In this document: piece by piece, positions 8,702 through 16,246 of the stretch
Layout of the letters: the number at the start of each line of letters is the position of its first letter
Position numbering within the stretch: position 1 is the stretch's first letter
From: Streptomyces sp. CBMA29
GTDB taxonomy: Bacteria > Actinomycetota > Actinomycetes > Streptomycetales > Streptomycetaceae
Direction of reading: 5' to 3'
DNA: 53,791 nucleotides
NCBI RefSeq assembly: GCF_014596445.1
Contig: NZ_MECL01000094.1
Span: 1-53,791, forward strand
The notes under the pieces: generated by a model
Databases searched by the model: none
Told to the model about the DNA's origin: nothing
Seen by the model: only the letters and a program-made list of their open reading frames with translations
Position numbers and translations under genes: made by a program

Positions 8702-8770
8702 ATGCACACGCGCAGCGTCACGTTTACCTATGGCACCGGCCCGTCCGGCTGCCATAGTCGTGTCGCGTGA
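8702..8770 (+). CDS. Possible 22-codon leader ORF upstream of chorismate mutase
   Basis: ATG 8702 opens 22 codons ([20 protein letters not shown], then VA, stop). It lies between two strong hairpins' worth of DNA and upstream of the chorismate mutase gene, with a G-rich tract 13 nt before the start. It has only one Phe and one Tyr, so an aromatic-amino-acid attenuation peptide is possible but weak. It may be chance. Confidence 0.2.
   Translation: MHTRSVTFTYGTGPSGCHSRVA
8728..8757. other. Hairpin-forming inverted repeat inside the guaA-chorismate mutase gap
   Basis: CTATGGCA (8728-8735) pairs with TGCCATAG (8750-8757), with an inner CCGG/CCGG pair. It lies inside the small leader ORF and 29 bp before the terminator-like hairpin, an arrangement reminiscent of an attenuator. 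Confidence 0.45.
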
Positions 8771-8785
8771 GCATCTGACGCAGAC

Positions 8786-8831
8786 CACGAACAGGCGCCC
8801 CGGGCCGGATGGCCCGGGGCGCCTGTTCGTG
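8786..8831. terminator. Strong 21-bp stem-loop before chorismate mutase
   Basis: Perfectly complementary arms 8786-8806 and 8811-8831 with a GGAT loop; the core is GCGCCCCGGGCC. It is 62 bp upstream of the chorismate mutase ATG, so it must either end a short leader RNA or insulate the gene. There is no T-tract, as is usual in Streptomyces. Confidence 0.75.
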
Positions 8832-8892
8832 CGCGCTCCCCGAGGCCCACGGCCCGCGGCACCGCCCGCCACCCCCGAGGAGAGCAGCAGCC

Positions 8893-9210
8893 ATGACGAC
8901 CCCGACCCCCACCCCCGGCACCCCGACCCCCGGCGCCTCCGCGCCCGACGCTTCCGCACCGACGTCCGCCGACACCGTGATCGCGGAGAAGCGGCGGCGG
9001 ATCGATGAGCTCGACACCCGGATTCTCGACCTCGTCCGGGAACGGATGACCGAGTCGGCCGACATCCAGCGCGCGCGCATGACGTCCGGCGGGCGCCGGG
9101 TGAGCCTGAACCGCGAGATGGAGGTGTTGACGCACTACAGCGCGGAGTTGGGGAAGCCGGGTACGTCACTCGCGATGACGCTGCTGGAACTGTGCCGCGG
9201 CAAGGTCTGA
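8893..9210 (+). CDS. Chorismate mutase (AroQ type)
   Basis: A 105-residue protein. A Pro/Thr-rich N-terminus ([18 protein letters not shown]) precedes a single AroQ helical domain: [30 protein letters not shown] and RREMEVL-like [14 protein letters not shown]. The conserved Arg and Lys/Arg residues of the chorismate site lie in these helices. It converts chorismate to prephenate for Phe and Tyr synthesis. ATG 8893 has GAGGAGA upstream. The leader carries two hairpins and a small ORF, so transcription may be attenuated. It ends 452 bp before the convergent oxidoreductase. Confidence 0.9.
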   Translation: MTTPTPTPGTPTPGASAPDASAPTSADTVIAEKRRRIDELDTRILDLVRERMTESADIQRARMTSGGRRVSLNREMEVLTHYSAELGKPGTSLAMTLLELCRGKV

Positions 9211-9299
9211 GCGGCGCGGCCGGAGCGGGCCGCGAGGCGTGACGTTTCGCCCTTTCGAGCGGCATCACCCGTACGGCACGTGACCGGCCCGCGATGGCT

Positions 9300-9565
9300 T
9301 CGTTGGAGGTGGTGTCCGTGCCATCCAGGGGCGGTAACCCAACACCACGCGTGGAACTGGACACCGCCTAGACGCAGCTGGGCGGGGTGTGACCGATGCG
9401 ATGAGGCGACCGCAGGTATGCGGTCGCCGTGGGACCTCGTGTCGGTGCTATGTGACCGGACGGCAGGGGACAGCAGCCCGGTCACGACTCAAAGAGGCGG
9501 TCGGCTCCGGGGACGCTTGGATCCGGCCGCTCTGCGAGAACCCACATTACTCATGTACGGCTCCC
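9300..9565. other. Highly structured intergenic region, possible RNA or intron remnant
   Basis: No gene fits this stretch, but it is dense with hairpins: GGCGGT/ACCGCC around 9330-9368, GCGACCGCA/TGCGGTCGC at 9405-9426 nested inside ACCGA/TCGGT (9392-9446), GTGACCGG/CCGGTCAC at 9452-9485, and GCGGTCGG/CCGGCCGC at 9497-9530. On the minus strand, a hairpin opening GAGCC and closing GGTTC (9561-9536), followed by another hairpin, loosely resembles domains V and VI of a group II intron. It lacks the canonical 34-nt domain V with its 2-nt bulge and no reverse transcriptase is present. Confidence 0.4.
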
Positions 9566-9600
9566 GGCACGGACTCCCCGTCCACGATCGGGTGACACAC

Positions 9601-9655
9601 CGCGTACCCGTGCGCACGGGTACGCGTCAGCGCGCGGGTACGCGTCAGCGCGCGC
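9601..9655. terminator. 26-bp perfect palindrome plus 18-bp direct repeats downstream of the GMC gene
   Basis: 9601-9626 is a perfect palindrome centred on CGTGCGCACG, a good terminator hairpin for the minus-strand gene ending at 9663. It overlaps two direct copies of GGGTACGCGTCAGCGCGC at 9618-9635 and 9636-9653. Confidence 0.6.
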
Positions 9656-9662
9656 GAACGCG

Positions 9663-11453
9663 TCACTCGGCCGCGGACCTGGGCGGCACCGCGGGGACCG
9701 GCAGCAGCGGAAGCCGCAGCGCGCCGAATGCCTCCTCCGGCACCACCGGGGCGGCGGGCCGTACCGCGGCGATCCTGCGGTAGCCCTCGCCCTGGGCCGG
9801 ACGCGGGTCCGCCTCGCCCTTGTTGGGCCACAGCGACATCGCGCGCTCCGCCTGCGCGGTGATCGTCAGCGACGGATTGACCCCGAGATTCGCCGAGACG
9901 GCCGAACCGTCGACCACATGGATGCCCGGGTGCCCGTAGAGCCGGTGGTACGGGTCGATGACGCCGTGGTCGGCGTCCTCGCCGATCGGGCAACCGCCCA
10001 GGAAGTGCGCGGTCATGGGGCGTTCGGTGGCCTCGCCGACGTTGCTGCCCGCGAAGCCGTTGATCTCCTCCGCTATCAACCGCGCGGCCCGCGCGCCCTC
10101 CGGGATGTGCGTCGGGTTGGGAGCGCCGTGACCCTGACGGGCCGTCAGCAGCCCTTTGCCCAGGCCCTTGGTCTTGCGGTAGGTGGTCAGCGAATTGTCG
10201 CTGGTCTGCATGACCAGGCCGATGATCGTCCGCTCCGACCAGTGGAAGTTGGACAGCGAGCGGAGGCCGACCGCCGGGTGGCGCAGGTAGTTGACGGCGA
10301 ATTCGGCCCAGCGCGGCAGCTTCCCGCCGAACGGCGCCGCCATGATCGACAGATTCCCCATCGCGTTGGAGCCCTTGCCGTAGCGGACCGGCTCGATGTG
10401 GGTGTGGTCGTTGGGGTGCACGGACGAGGTGATCGCGACGCCCTTGGTGAAGTCCAGCGCGCGGTCCGGGTGCCGCTTGCGGTAGCGACGGGCGGAGGTC
10501 TGCGCGCCCACCAGCGCCTCGGAGTTGGTACGGGTCAGCTCGCCGAGCTTCGCCGGGATGCCGGGCAGCCGGCCGCCGTCGCGCATCGCGTGCAGCAGCG
10601 TCTGCGTCCCGTACGTGCCCGCCGCGACCACGACCTGACGGGCCCTCAGCACGGCCCGCTCGCCCTTCTTTCGCTGGTCGGTGGGGACGGTGGTGACACG
10701 GTAGCCACCCTCCGGGTCCTCGGTGAGGTCGGTGACGGTGGTCATCGGGTGGATGACGGCGCCCGCGCGCTCGGCGAGGTGCAGATAGTTCTCCGTGAGG
10801 GTGTTCTTCGCGCCGTGCCGGCAGCCGGTCATGCACTCGCCGCACTCGGTGCAGGCCCGCCGCGCGGGGCCGGTTCCGCCGAAGTACGGGTCGGGCACCT
10901 CACCGCCGGGCGCCGCCTTCGACGCGCCGCCCGCGTCCTCGCCGTCGCCGAAGAACACCCCGACCGGCGCGAGGTGGAAGCTGTCGCCGACGCCCATCCG
11001 CTCGGCCGCCGCCTTCAGGTGCTCGTCCGAGGGGGTGAGCGTGGGGTTGGTGCGCACCCCGAGCATCCGCCGGGCCTGGTCGTAGTACGGCGCCAACTCC
11101 TGCTGCCAGTCGGTGATCGCGCCCCACTGCCGGTCCTCGAAGAACGCCTTCGGGGGCACGTACAGGGTGTTGGCGTAGTTCAGCGAGCCGCCGCCGACGC
11201 CCGCGCCCGCCAGCACCAGGACGTTGCCGAGGACGTGGATGCGCTGGATGCCGTAGAGGCCGAGCGCGGGCGCCCACAGGTAGTTGCGGAGGTCCCAGGA
11301 GTTCTTCGGCAGTTCGTCGCGGGCGAAGCGGCGGCCGGCCTCCAGCACGCCGACCCGGTAGCCCTTCTCGGTCAGCCGCAGCGCGGAGACGGAGCCGCCG
11401 AAGCCGGAGCCGATGACGACGACGTCGTAGTCGTAGCCGTCTTCCTGTGACAC
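9663..11453 (-). CDS. GMC-family oxidoreductase, ChoD (cholesterol oxidase)-like
   Basis: A 596-residue FAD enzyme. The dinucleotide-binding motif is VVIGSGFGGSVSALRL at the N-terminus, followed by GVLEAG. AGAGVGGGSLNYANTLYVPP is typical of the ChoD group. A Cys-rich insert CTECGECMTGCRHGAKNT follows, and the C-terminal GMC segment includes TAHFLGGCPIG and VDGSAVSANLGVNPSLTI. It closely resembles M. tuberculosis ChoD, whose gene also adjoins guaB3; the physiological substrate in Streptomyces is uncertain. The GTG at 11453 is chosen because GGAGG lies 5 nt upstream; an ATG at 11483 has none. It follows the aldehyde dehydrogenase gene on the same strand after 62 bp and may be cotranscribed. Confidence 0.9.
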   Translation of the reverse strand: MSQEDGYDYDVVVIGSGFGGSVSALRLTEKGYRVGVLEAGRRFARDELPKNSWDLRNYLWAPALGLYGIQRIHVLGNVLVLAGAGVGGGSLNYANTLYVPPKAFFEDRQWGAITDWQQELAPYYDQARRMLGVRTNPTLTPSDEHLKAAAERMGVGDSFHLAPVGVFFGDGEDAGGASKAAPGGEVPDPYFGGTGPARRACTECGECMTGCRHGAKNTLTENYLHLAERAGAVIHPMTTVTDLTEDPEGGYRVTTVPTDQRKKGERAVLRARQVVVAAGTYGTQTLLHAMRDGGRLPGIPAKLGELTRTNSEALVGAQTSARRYRKRHPDRALDFTKGVAITSSVHPNDHTHIEPVRYGKGSNAMGNLSIMAAPFGGKLPRWAEFAVNYLRHPAVGLRSLSNFHWSERTIIGLVMQTSDNSLTTYRKTKGLGKGLLTARQGHGAPNPTHIPEGARAARLIAEEINGFAGSNVGEATERPMTAHFLGGCPIGEDADHGVIDPYHRLYGHPGIHVVDGSAVSANLGVNPSLTITAQAERAMSLWPNKGEADPRPAQGEGYRRIAAVRPAAPVVPEEAFGALRLPLLPVPAVPPRSAAE

Positions 11454-11515
11454 GTGATCCTCCGGGGCGTCGGTGCGGGACATTTCACGGTGGCGGTGGA
11501 GACGGGTGCGGGGCG

Positions 11516-13153
11516 TCAGCGCATCCGCAGGGCCTTCATCGCCTTCAGCGAGACGGTGAGGAACTTCGCGTACGTCTCGTCGGTCATGCCGAGCGAGGGC
11601 GCCATCGGCAGCAGGCGCTGGGTGGCGACGGTCTGCGCCTCGGTGTGCTTGAGGATGCCCTCGGAGCCGTGCCTGCGGCTGAGCCCGGAGTCCTTCATGC
11701 CGCCCATCGGCGCCTGGACACTGCCGTACGCGGCGGCGTACGCCTCGTTGATGTTGACCGTGCCGGAGCGCAGCCGGGCCGCGATCCGGGCGCCGCGCCG
11801 GGTGTCCTTGGTCCACACACTGGAGTTGAGGCCGTAGTCGGTGTCGTTGGCGCGCTCGATCGCCTCCTCCTCGTCGCGGAAGCGGTAGACGGACACGACG
11901 GGGCCGAAGGTCTCCTGCGCGCAGACGGCCATCGGGGCCTCGACGCCGTCCAGGATCGTCGGCTCGTAGACGTACGGGCCGATGTCCGGGCGGGCCCGGC
12001 CGCCTGCCACCACCGTGGCGCCCTTCTCGCGGGCCTCCTCGACGTGCCGGACGACGGTCTCCAACTGCCGTTCCCCGGCGAGCGATCCCATGCCCGCGCC
12101 GTACGCGAGGACCGTGCCGAGCCTGATCGCCTTCGTGCGCGCGGCGAACTTCTCCAGGAACGCGTCGGCGACCGACTCGTCCACCAGCAACCGCTCGACG
12201 GAGACGCAGAGTTGACCGGCGGAGGCGAAGCAGGCGCGGACGGCGCCGTCGGCGGCCTTGTCGAGGTCGGCGTCGCGCAGCACCAACAGGGCGTTCTTGC
12301 CGCCGAGTTCAAGGGAGGCGCCGATCAGCCGGGCGGCGGCGCGCTGGGCGACGTCACGGCCGGTACGCGTCGAGCCGGTGAAGGACACGTAGTCGGCGTG
12401 CTCGACCAGGGCCGGGCCGACGACCGGGCCCTCGCCGATCACGATCTGCCACACGTCGGCGGGCAGCCCCGCCTCGACCAACTGCTCACGCGCCCACAGC
12501 GCGGTCAGCGCGGTCTCGGTGTCCGGCTTCATCACCAGGGCGTTGCCCGCCACGAGTCCGGGCAGCGCGTCGCCGACGGACAGCTCCAGCGGGTAGTTCC
12601 AGGGCGTGATCTGGCCGACGACACCGCGCGGCTGCCGCAGCTCCACGGCCTTGGTCAGCGTCGGGATGGCGCCGCTGTGCCGCTTGGGCTTCAGATACGC
12701 GGGGGCCTTGCGGCCGTAGTGCCGGGCCGCCATCGCGACCACCTGCACCTCTTCGTGCGCGTGCAGGCGCGCCTTGCCGGTCTCCACCTGGATCAGGTCG
12801 AGCACTTCCGCCTGCCGGGCGAGCACCAGGTCGTGGAAGCGGAGCAGGACCGCGGCGCGCTGCCGTACGGGGGTGGCGGCCCACGCCTTCTGCGCCGTGC
12901 GGGCGCGCGCGAACGCCTCCGCGACCTCCTCGGGCGTGGTCTCCGGCAGGTCGGCGAGCTTGTCGCCGGTCAGCGGGGTGTGGCTGGCGGTACGGCCGCT
13001 GCCGATGACGTCGCGGGTGAGGCGGGCGACCAGATCGGGGGTGACGACGTCCTTCGGGCCGCGCGCCGTGGTGGGCGCGACCGGGTTTCCGTCGGTGGGG
13101 CCGTCGGTGGGGCCGTCGGTGGGGGGCGTGCTGCGCTCCATCGAATCCGTCAT
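11516..13153 (-). CDS. Succinate-semialdehyde dehydrogenase (GabD2-like aldehyde dehydrogenase)
   Basis: About 545 residues, an NAD(P)-dependent aldehyde dehydrogenase. Visible signatures: substrate/cofactor region ITPWNYPLELSVGDALPGLV, nucleotide-binding FTGSTRTGR, general base Glu in ASLELGGKNALLVL and nucleophile Cys in ASAGQLCVSVERL. The pattern matches the GabD2 branch, which oxidises succinic semialdehyde to succinate. The N-terminus has a DNA-encoded Asp-Gly-Pro-Thr repeat. ATG 13153 is preferred; ATG 13141 is possible. The upstream AT-richer stretch (13190-13230) probably holds its promoter. Confidence 0.88.
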   Translation of the reverse strand: MTDSMERSTPPTDGPTDGPTDGNPVAPTTARGPKDVVTPDLVARLTRDVIGSGRTASHTPLTGDKLADLPETTPEEVAEAFARARTAQKAWAATPVRQRAAVLLRFHDLVLARQAEVLDLIQVETGKARLHAHEEVQVVAMAARHYGRKAPAYLKPKRHSGAIPTLTKAVELRQPRGVVGQITPWNYPLELSVGDALPGLVAGNALVMKPDTETALTALWAREQLVEAGLPADVWQIVIGEGPVVGPALVEHADYVSFTGSTRTGRDVAQRAAARLIGASLELGGKNALLVLRDADLDKAADGAVRACFASAGQLCVSVERLLVDESVADAFLEKFAARTKAIRLGTVLAYGAGMGSLAGERQLETVVRHVEEAREKGATVVAGGRARPDIGPYVYEPTILDGVEAPMAVCAQETFGPVVSVYRFRDEEEAIERANDTDYGLNSSVWTKDTRRGARIAARLRSGTVNINEAYAAAYGSVQAPMGGMKDSGLSRRHGSEGILKHTEAQTVATQRLLPMAPSLGMTDETYAKFLTVSLKAMKALRMR

Positions 13154-13332
13154 GCCGGTGAGATTACGACCGTCCGGCACCGATTGGATACCCGTGAGTA
13201 AGTATTTTCCTCGTGATCCGTGCAACTAAGCCAGCAATCGGTGGCGCTGTACGAATCTTCGCAGGTCACGAGGGTTGCCCGGAGGGGCAGTGGCGGCGGG
13301 TGCCGGGCATCTACGGGGTGCGGACGTGTCGG

Positions 13333-13376
13333 TGGAACACCAGTGCGGAACATCCGCGTGGAACATCAGTGTGGAC
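13333..13376. repeat. 13-bp direct repeats (TGGAACAYCAGTG) across the kinase stop codon
   Basis: Units start at 13333, 13346 and 13359 with a partial fourth at 13372, exactly 13 bp apart. The array spans the last codons of the kinase and lies about 180-220 bp upstream of the aldehyde dehydrogenase start. It resembles an iteron-like regulator array, but the binder is unknown. Confidence 0.7.
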
Positions 13377-14940
13377 GGAAGGCGGCGCGCGCCGCGTCGA
13401 AGGTGTCCCGGGCCCGCTCGACCTGCTCGATCGGCGCCGACAGCCACATGTCGTACATCCGGCCGCCCTCCGTCCAGCACAGGTCGAACGTCCGGCGCGC
13501 GCCCTTGCCGTCGGCGAACCCGTCGTAGGTGAACTGCCACAGCGCGGCGAGGTGCCCGCGCTGCGTGGTCTCGGTGATCACGCCGTCCCGGTACCCCGGA
13601 TAGACGCTGCCCGCCTTGGGACCGGCCAGATCCTGGTCGCGCAGCACCGCGTACGCACCGCGCGGGTCGGGCGACTGCTCACGCTCGCCGAAGCGGAAGG
13701 TGCGGTCGGGCGACCAGTAGTACACCCGCAGGACGCCGTTGCCGTCGCGCTGCGCGTCGCGTACGTAGCCGGCGGGCAGCGCCAGCGAGAAGCCGGTCGG
13801 ATCGGTGACGCGCTCGTACCCTGCCGGGAGGGACGGGGTTGTCGGCGGGGGTGTCGTGGGGCTCGGGGTCGTGCTCGTCGCTGGCGCCGTGCTCGGCGGG
13901 GCCGCCGCCCGGTCGCCGCCGTCGTGCTGGACGACCAGCACCGCGGCCAGCGCGCCGCCGCCGACCGCGAGGGCCGCCACGCTCACGGCGGCGGCGAGGA
14001 TACGGCGCCTGCGGCCCTTGGGGCGGGGGATCGCCTGCGGCTCGGGCTCCGCGTCGTGCGGGGTTCCGGCCGCCGGGACCACCGGTATGTGCTGGGCGGG
14101 CGGCGGCTCACCGGTCTCCGCGTACGCCGTCAGCAGCGTCTGCGCCCGCGCCGCGCCCATCCGGCGGCCCGGGTCCCGGTCGAGCAGCGCCGTGACCACC
14201 GGCAGCAGCGGCTCCGCCGCCTCGGGCGTCCTGATCGTGTCGATCGCGACCGCGTGCACGATCTCGCCTATCGAGTCCCGGTGGAACGGCGACTCGCCGT
14301 CCACCGCCGCGCACAGCAGCGCGCCGAGCGACCACAGGTCGGACTCGGGGCCCGCCGACCTGCCCGACATCCGCTCGGGCGAGGTGTACTCCGGCGACCC
14401 CACGAAGGACCCGGTCTCGCTGATCGTCGCGCTGCCCGCGACCCGGGCGATGCCGAAGTCCGTCAGCACGACGCGTCCGGTGCCGCGCTCGATCAGTACG
14501 TTCGCCGGTTTCACGTCGCGGTGCTGGACCTCGCTCGCGTGCGCCGCCCGCAGCGCGCCCGCCACGGCCGCGCCGATCCGCGCCGCCTCCCGCGGCTCCA
14601 ACGGGCCGTCCTGCGCCAGCACGTCCGCCAGCGACCGGCCGTCCACCAGCTCCATCACGATCCACGGACGGCCGTCCTGCTCCTGCACGTCGTACACGAC
14701 GATCACATGCGGGTGCCTGATCCTGGCCACGCTGCGCGCTTCGCGCAGCGCCCGGTCCTGGCCGCCCTCGGGCAGGTGCAACTCCTTGACGGCCACCGGC
14801 CTGTGCAGCAGCTCGTCCTCCGCCCGCCACACCGTCCCCATCCCCCCGCGGCCGAGCCGCCCCGTGATCCGGTACCGCCCCGCCACCACGTCCCGAGGTT
14901 CCGCCTCCGCCTCCGCCGTCCACCCCCCGTCACTTCCCAT
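13366..14940 (-). CDS. Transmembrane Ser/Thr protein kinase
   Basis: A 524-residue Hanks-type kinase. The Gly loop is LGRGGMGTVWRA, the ATP Lys is in VAVKELHLPE, the catalytic loop is VQHRDVKPANVL, Mg-binding is TDFGIARV and the activation segment ends SPEYTSPERMSG. One membrane helix (ILAAAVSVAALAVGGGALAA, about 325) is followed by a Pro/Thr linker and an extracytoplasmic domain of about 150 residues (GYERVTDPTGFSLALPAGY onward). There are no PASTA repeats. It is the last of four tandem kinase-type genes. Its start lies 40 bp from the outer end of composite element I, so that element must form or separate its promoter region. Confidence 0.93.
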   Translation of the reverse strand: MGSDGGWTAEAEAEPRDVVAGRYRITGRLGRGGMGTVWRAEDELLHRPVAVKELHLPEGGQDRALREARSVARIRHPHVIVVYDVQEQDGRPWIVMELVDGRSLADVLAQDGPLEPREAARIGAAVAGALRAAHASEVQHRDVKPANVLIERGTGRVVLTDFGIARVAGSATISETGSFVGSPEYTSPERMSGRSAGPESDLWSLGALLCAAVDGESPFHRDSIGEIVHAVAIDTIRTPEAAEPLLPVVTALLDRDPGRRMGAARAQTLLTAYAETGEPPPAQHIPVVPAAGTPHDAEPEPQAIPRPKGRRRRILAAAVSVAALAVGGGALAAVLVVQHDGGDRAAAPPSTAPATSTTPSPTTPPPTTPSLPAGYERVTDPTGFSLALPAGYVRDAQRDGNGVLRVYYWSPDRTFRFGEREQSPDPRGAYAVLRDQDLAGPKAGSVYPGYRDGVITETTQRGHLAALWQFTYDGFADGKGARRTFDLCWTEGGRMYDMWLSAPIEQVERARDTFDAARAAFRPH

Positions 14941-14980
14941 ACCCCCCAGGCTATCCACCCCGCCGCACGTGGGTTTGTTT

Positions 14981-15155
14981 TTCCCGCCCACCCGCCCACC
15001 CGTGCGGGTGCTTTCTCCGTCTGCGGGTGCCGCCCGTGCCTGGTCGGTCCCGGCCCGGGGTACCTCCTCGAAATCCGTAACACCTGGCCCCGCGAATCCG
15101 GTGACGTTCCTGTCAACGTATTTCTGCGGGGGCACCCCGCCCCGTCCCCTCCGGG
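14981..15155 (-). repeat. Dispersed core repeat, copy 1
   Basis: This copy matches copies 2-4 over its whole length. Landmarks on the minus strand are GTGCCCCCGCAGAAATACG near the inner end, then TTGACA, then GATTTCGAGGAGGTACCCC in the middle. The outer end has the hairpin CACCCGCACGGGTG followed by a GGCGGG tract. It ends 40 bp upstream of the kinase start codon. Confidence 0.9.
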
Positions 15156-15480
15156 TCCGTCGGCGTCCGCCTGTCCGTTGTGGCTGAGGGTGAGGGGGTG
15201 AGGGGGAGCCGGGCCCCTGCGCAACCGGCCGTCCAGCCGGGGTGGGCGGGAGGGGGGATGGGTGGGCTCGGGTACGTCGGCGTCCGCCTGCCGGGGTGGG
15301 CGGGAGCCGGGCCCCTGCGCGACCGGCCGGCCCGCCGGGGCAGGAGGTTGTGGGAGGGCTCGGGTACACCGGCGCCCGACGGTCCGGAGGGGGTGGGAGG
15401 GCTCGGGTACATCGGCGTCCGCCCTCTCGTAGACGGCTGAGGGGGTGGGGGTGAGCCCGTCGGCGGGCGCCTGTCCGTGA
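15156..15480. repeat. Degenerate GC-rich tandem array next to core copy 1
   Basis: Repeated motifs GTCGGCGTCCGCCTG and GGGCTCGGGTAC recur roughly every 40-60 bp (for example near 15159, 15281, 15412 and 15453), separated by G-runs. Two related CTGCGC-containing units occur near 15200 and 15310. No reading frame has normal codon use. Confidence 0.75.
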
Positions 15481-15496
15481 GTAGCGGAGGGGAGGA

Positions 15497-15625
15497 GGCC
15501 GGGGCACTGCGCAACCCAGCGTCCCCCAGGACGGGAGGAGGCCGGGGCACTGCGCAACCCAGCGTTCGCCGGGGCGGGAGGGGGCCGGGCACTGCGCAAC
15601 CCACCGTCCGCCGGGGCGGGAGGGG
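15497..15625. repeat. Three tandem copies of a 43-bp repeat
   Basis: GGCCGGGGCACTGCGCAACC begins units at 15497 and 15540, with GGCCGGGCACTGCGCAACC at 15583. Each contains CCAGCGT or CCACCGT followed by a CGGGAG tract. The period is not a multiple of three, so the array is unlikely to be coding. It lies in the centre of composite element I. Confidence 0.85.
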
Positions 15626-15759
15626 GCCGGGGGCCGGGCATCCCGCGACCGACAGCCCGCTCGGAGTGGGCGGGAGGGGGCGCGCTGCCGGGCTGGCAAG
15701 GGCTCAGCACAGCGGAGTGCCCGAGGCGAGCCACACCCCCTCACCCTCAGACACACCGG

Positions 15760-16044
15760 ACAGGCAGACGCCGCCGAGCACACCCCCACCCCCTCAGCCA
15801 TCTACGAGAGGGCGGACGCCGCCGAGCTCCCCCCTCCGCCACCCACGTGGACAGGCACCCGCCGCCGTACCCGAGCCCGCCCATCCCCTCCCCCCCCAGC
15901 CACAGCGGACAGGCAGACGCCGACGTAGCCGAGCCCACCCACCCCCTCCCCCCTCAGCCACAGCGGACAGGCGGATGCCGACGTACCCGAGCCCCACCCA
16001 CTCCCCTCCCCGGCCACCCCCACGGACAGGCAGACGCCGACGGA
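15760..16044. repeat. Degenerate tandem array next to core copy 2
   Basis: This is the inverted counterpart of the array at 15156-15480. About six units carry GGCRGACGCCGACG and GTACCCGAGCCCACCCAC with an AGCCACAGCGGACAGG segment, spaced about 40-60 bp apart. It is noncoding by composition. Confidence 0.75.
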
Positions 16045-16215
16045 CCCGGAGGGGACGGGCCGGGGTGCCCCCGCAGAAATACGTTGACAAGAAGCTCACC
16101 GGATACCCAAGGCCAGGTGTTACGGATTTCGAGGAGGTACCCCGGGCCGGGACCGACCAGGCACAAGCGGCACCCGCAGACGGAGAACCCACCCGCACGG
16201 GTGGGCGGGCGGGAA
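16045..16215 (+). repeat. Dispersed core repeat, copy 2
   Basis: A 171-bp core in plus orientation, inverted relative to copy 1. It contains GTGCCCCCGCAGAAATACG, TTGACA, GATTTCGAGGAGGTACCCC and the terminal hairpin CACCCGCACGGGTG. The outer end lies 31 bp from the pseudokinase stop codon. Confidence 0.9.
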
Positions 16216-16246
16216 AAAGAAGAACAAGGCCCCTACGGGGCAGGCG

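Larger units (their letters stand above)
14981..16215. mobile_element. Composite element I: two inverted repeat cores enclosing tandem arrays
   Basis: Two copies of a dispersed 170-175 bp core lie in inverted orientation at the outer ends (14981-15155 and 16045-16215), each followed inwards by GC-rich tandem arrays. No gene is enclosed. It occupies the gap between the pseudokinase stop (16247) and the next kinase start (14940). The outer ends share TTTTTCCCGCCC. The same topology occurs in composite element II at 48244-52594. No recombinase is present. Confidence 0.7.

Noticed and set aside
9535..9562. Functional group II intron domain V
   Set aside because: The hairpin is shorter than the 34-nt domain V, lacks the 2-nt bulge, and there is no reverse transcriptase. 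At most it is a remnant.
15156..16044. CRISPR array
   Set aside because: The repeats are degenerate, have no constant-length unique spacers and no cas genes are nearby.
16084..16110. TTGACA in the core as an outward promoter
   Set aside because: No -10 box lies at 16-19 bp in any of the four copies. The motif may serve another purpose.
16064..16246. Conserved small peptide (MPPQKYVDKKLTGY...) readable in the core repeat
   Set aside because: It is in frame in three of four copies, but differences between copies mostly change amino acids, codon use is atypical, and copy 4 breaks the frame. Selection on DNA or RNA is more likely.
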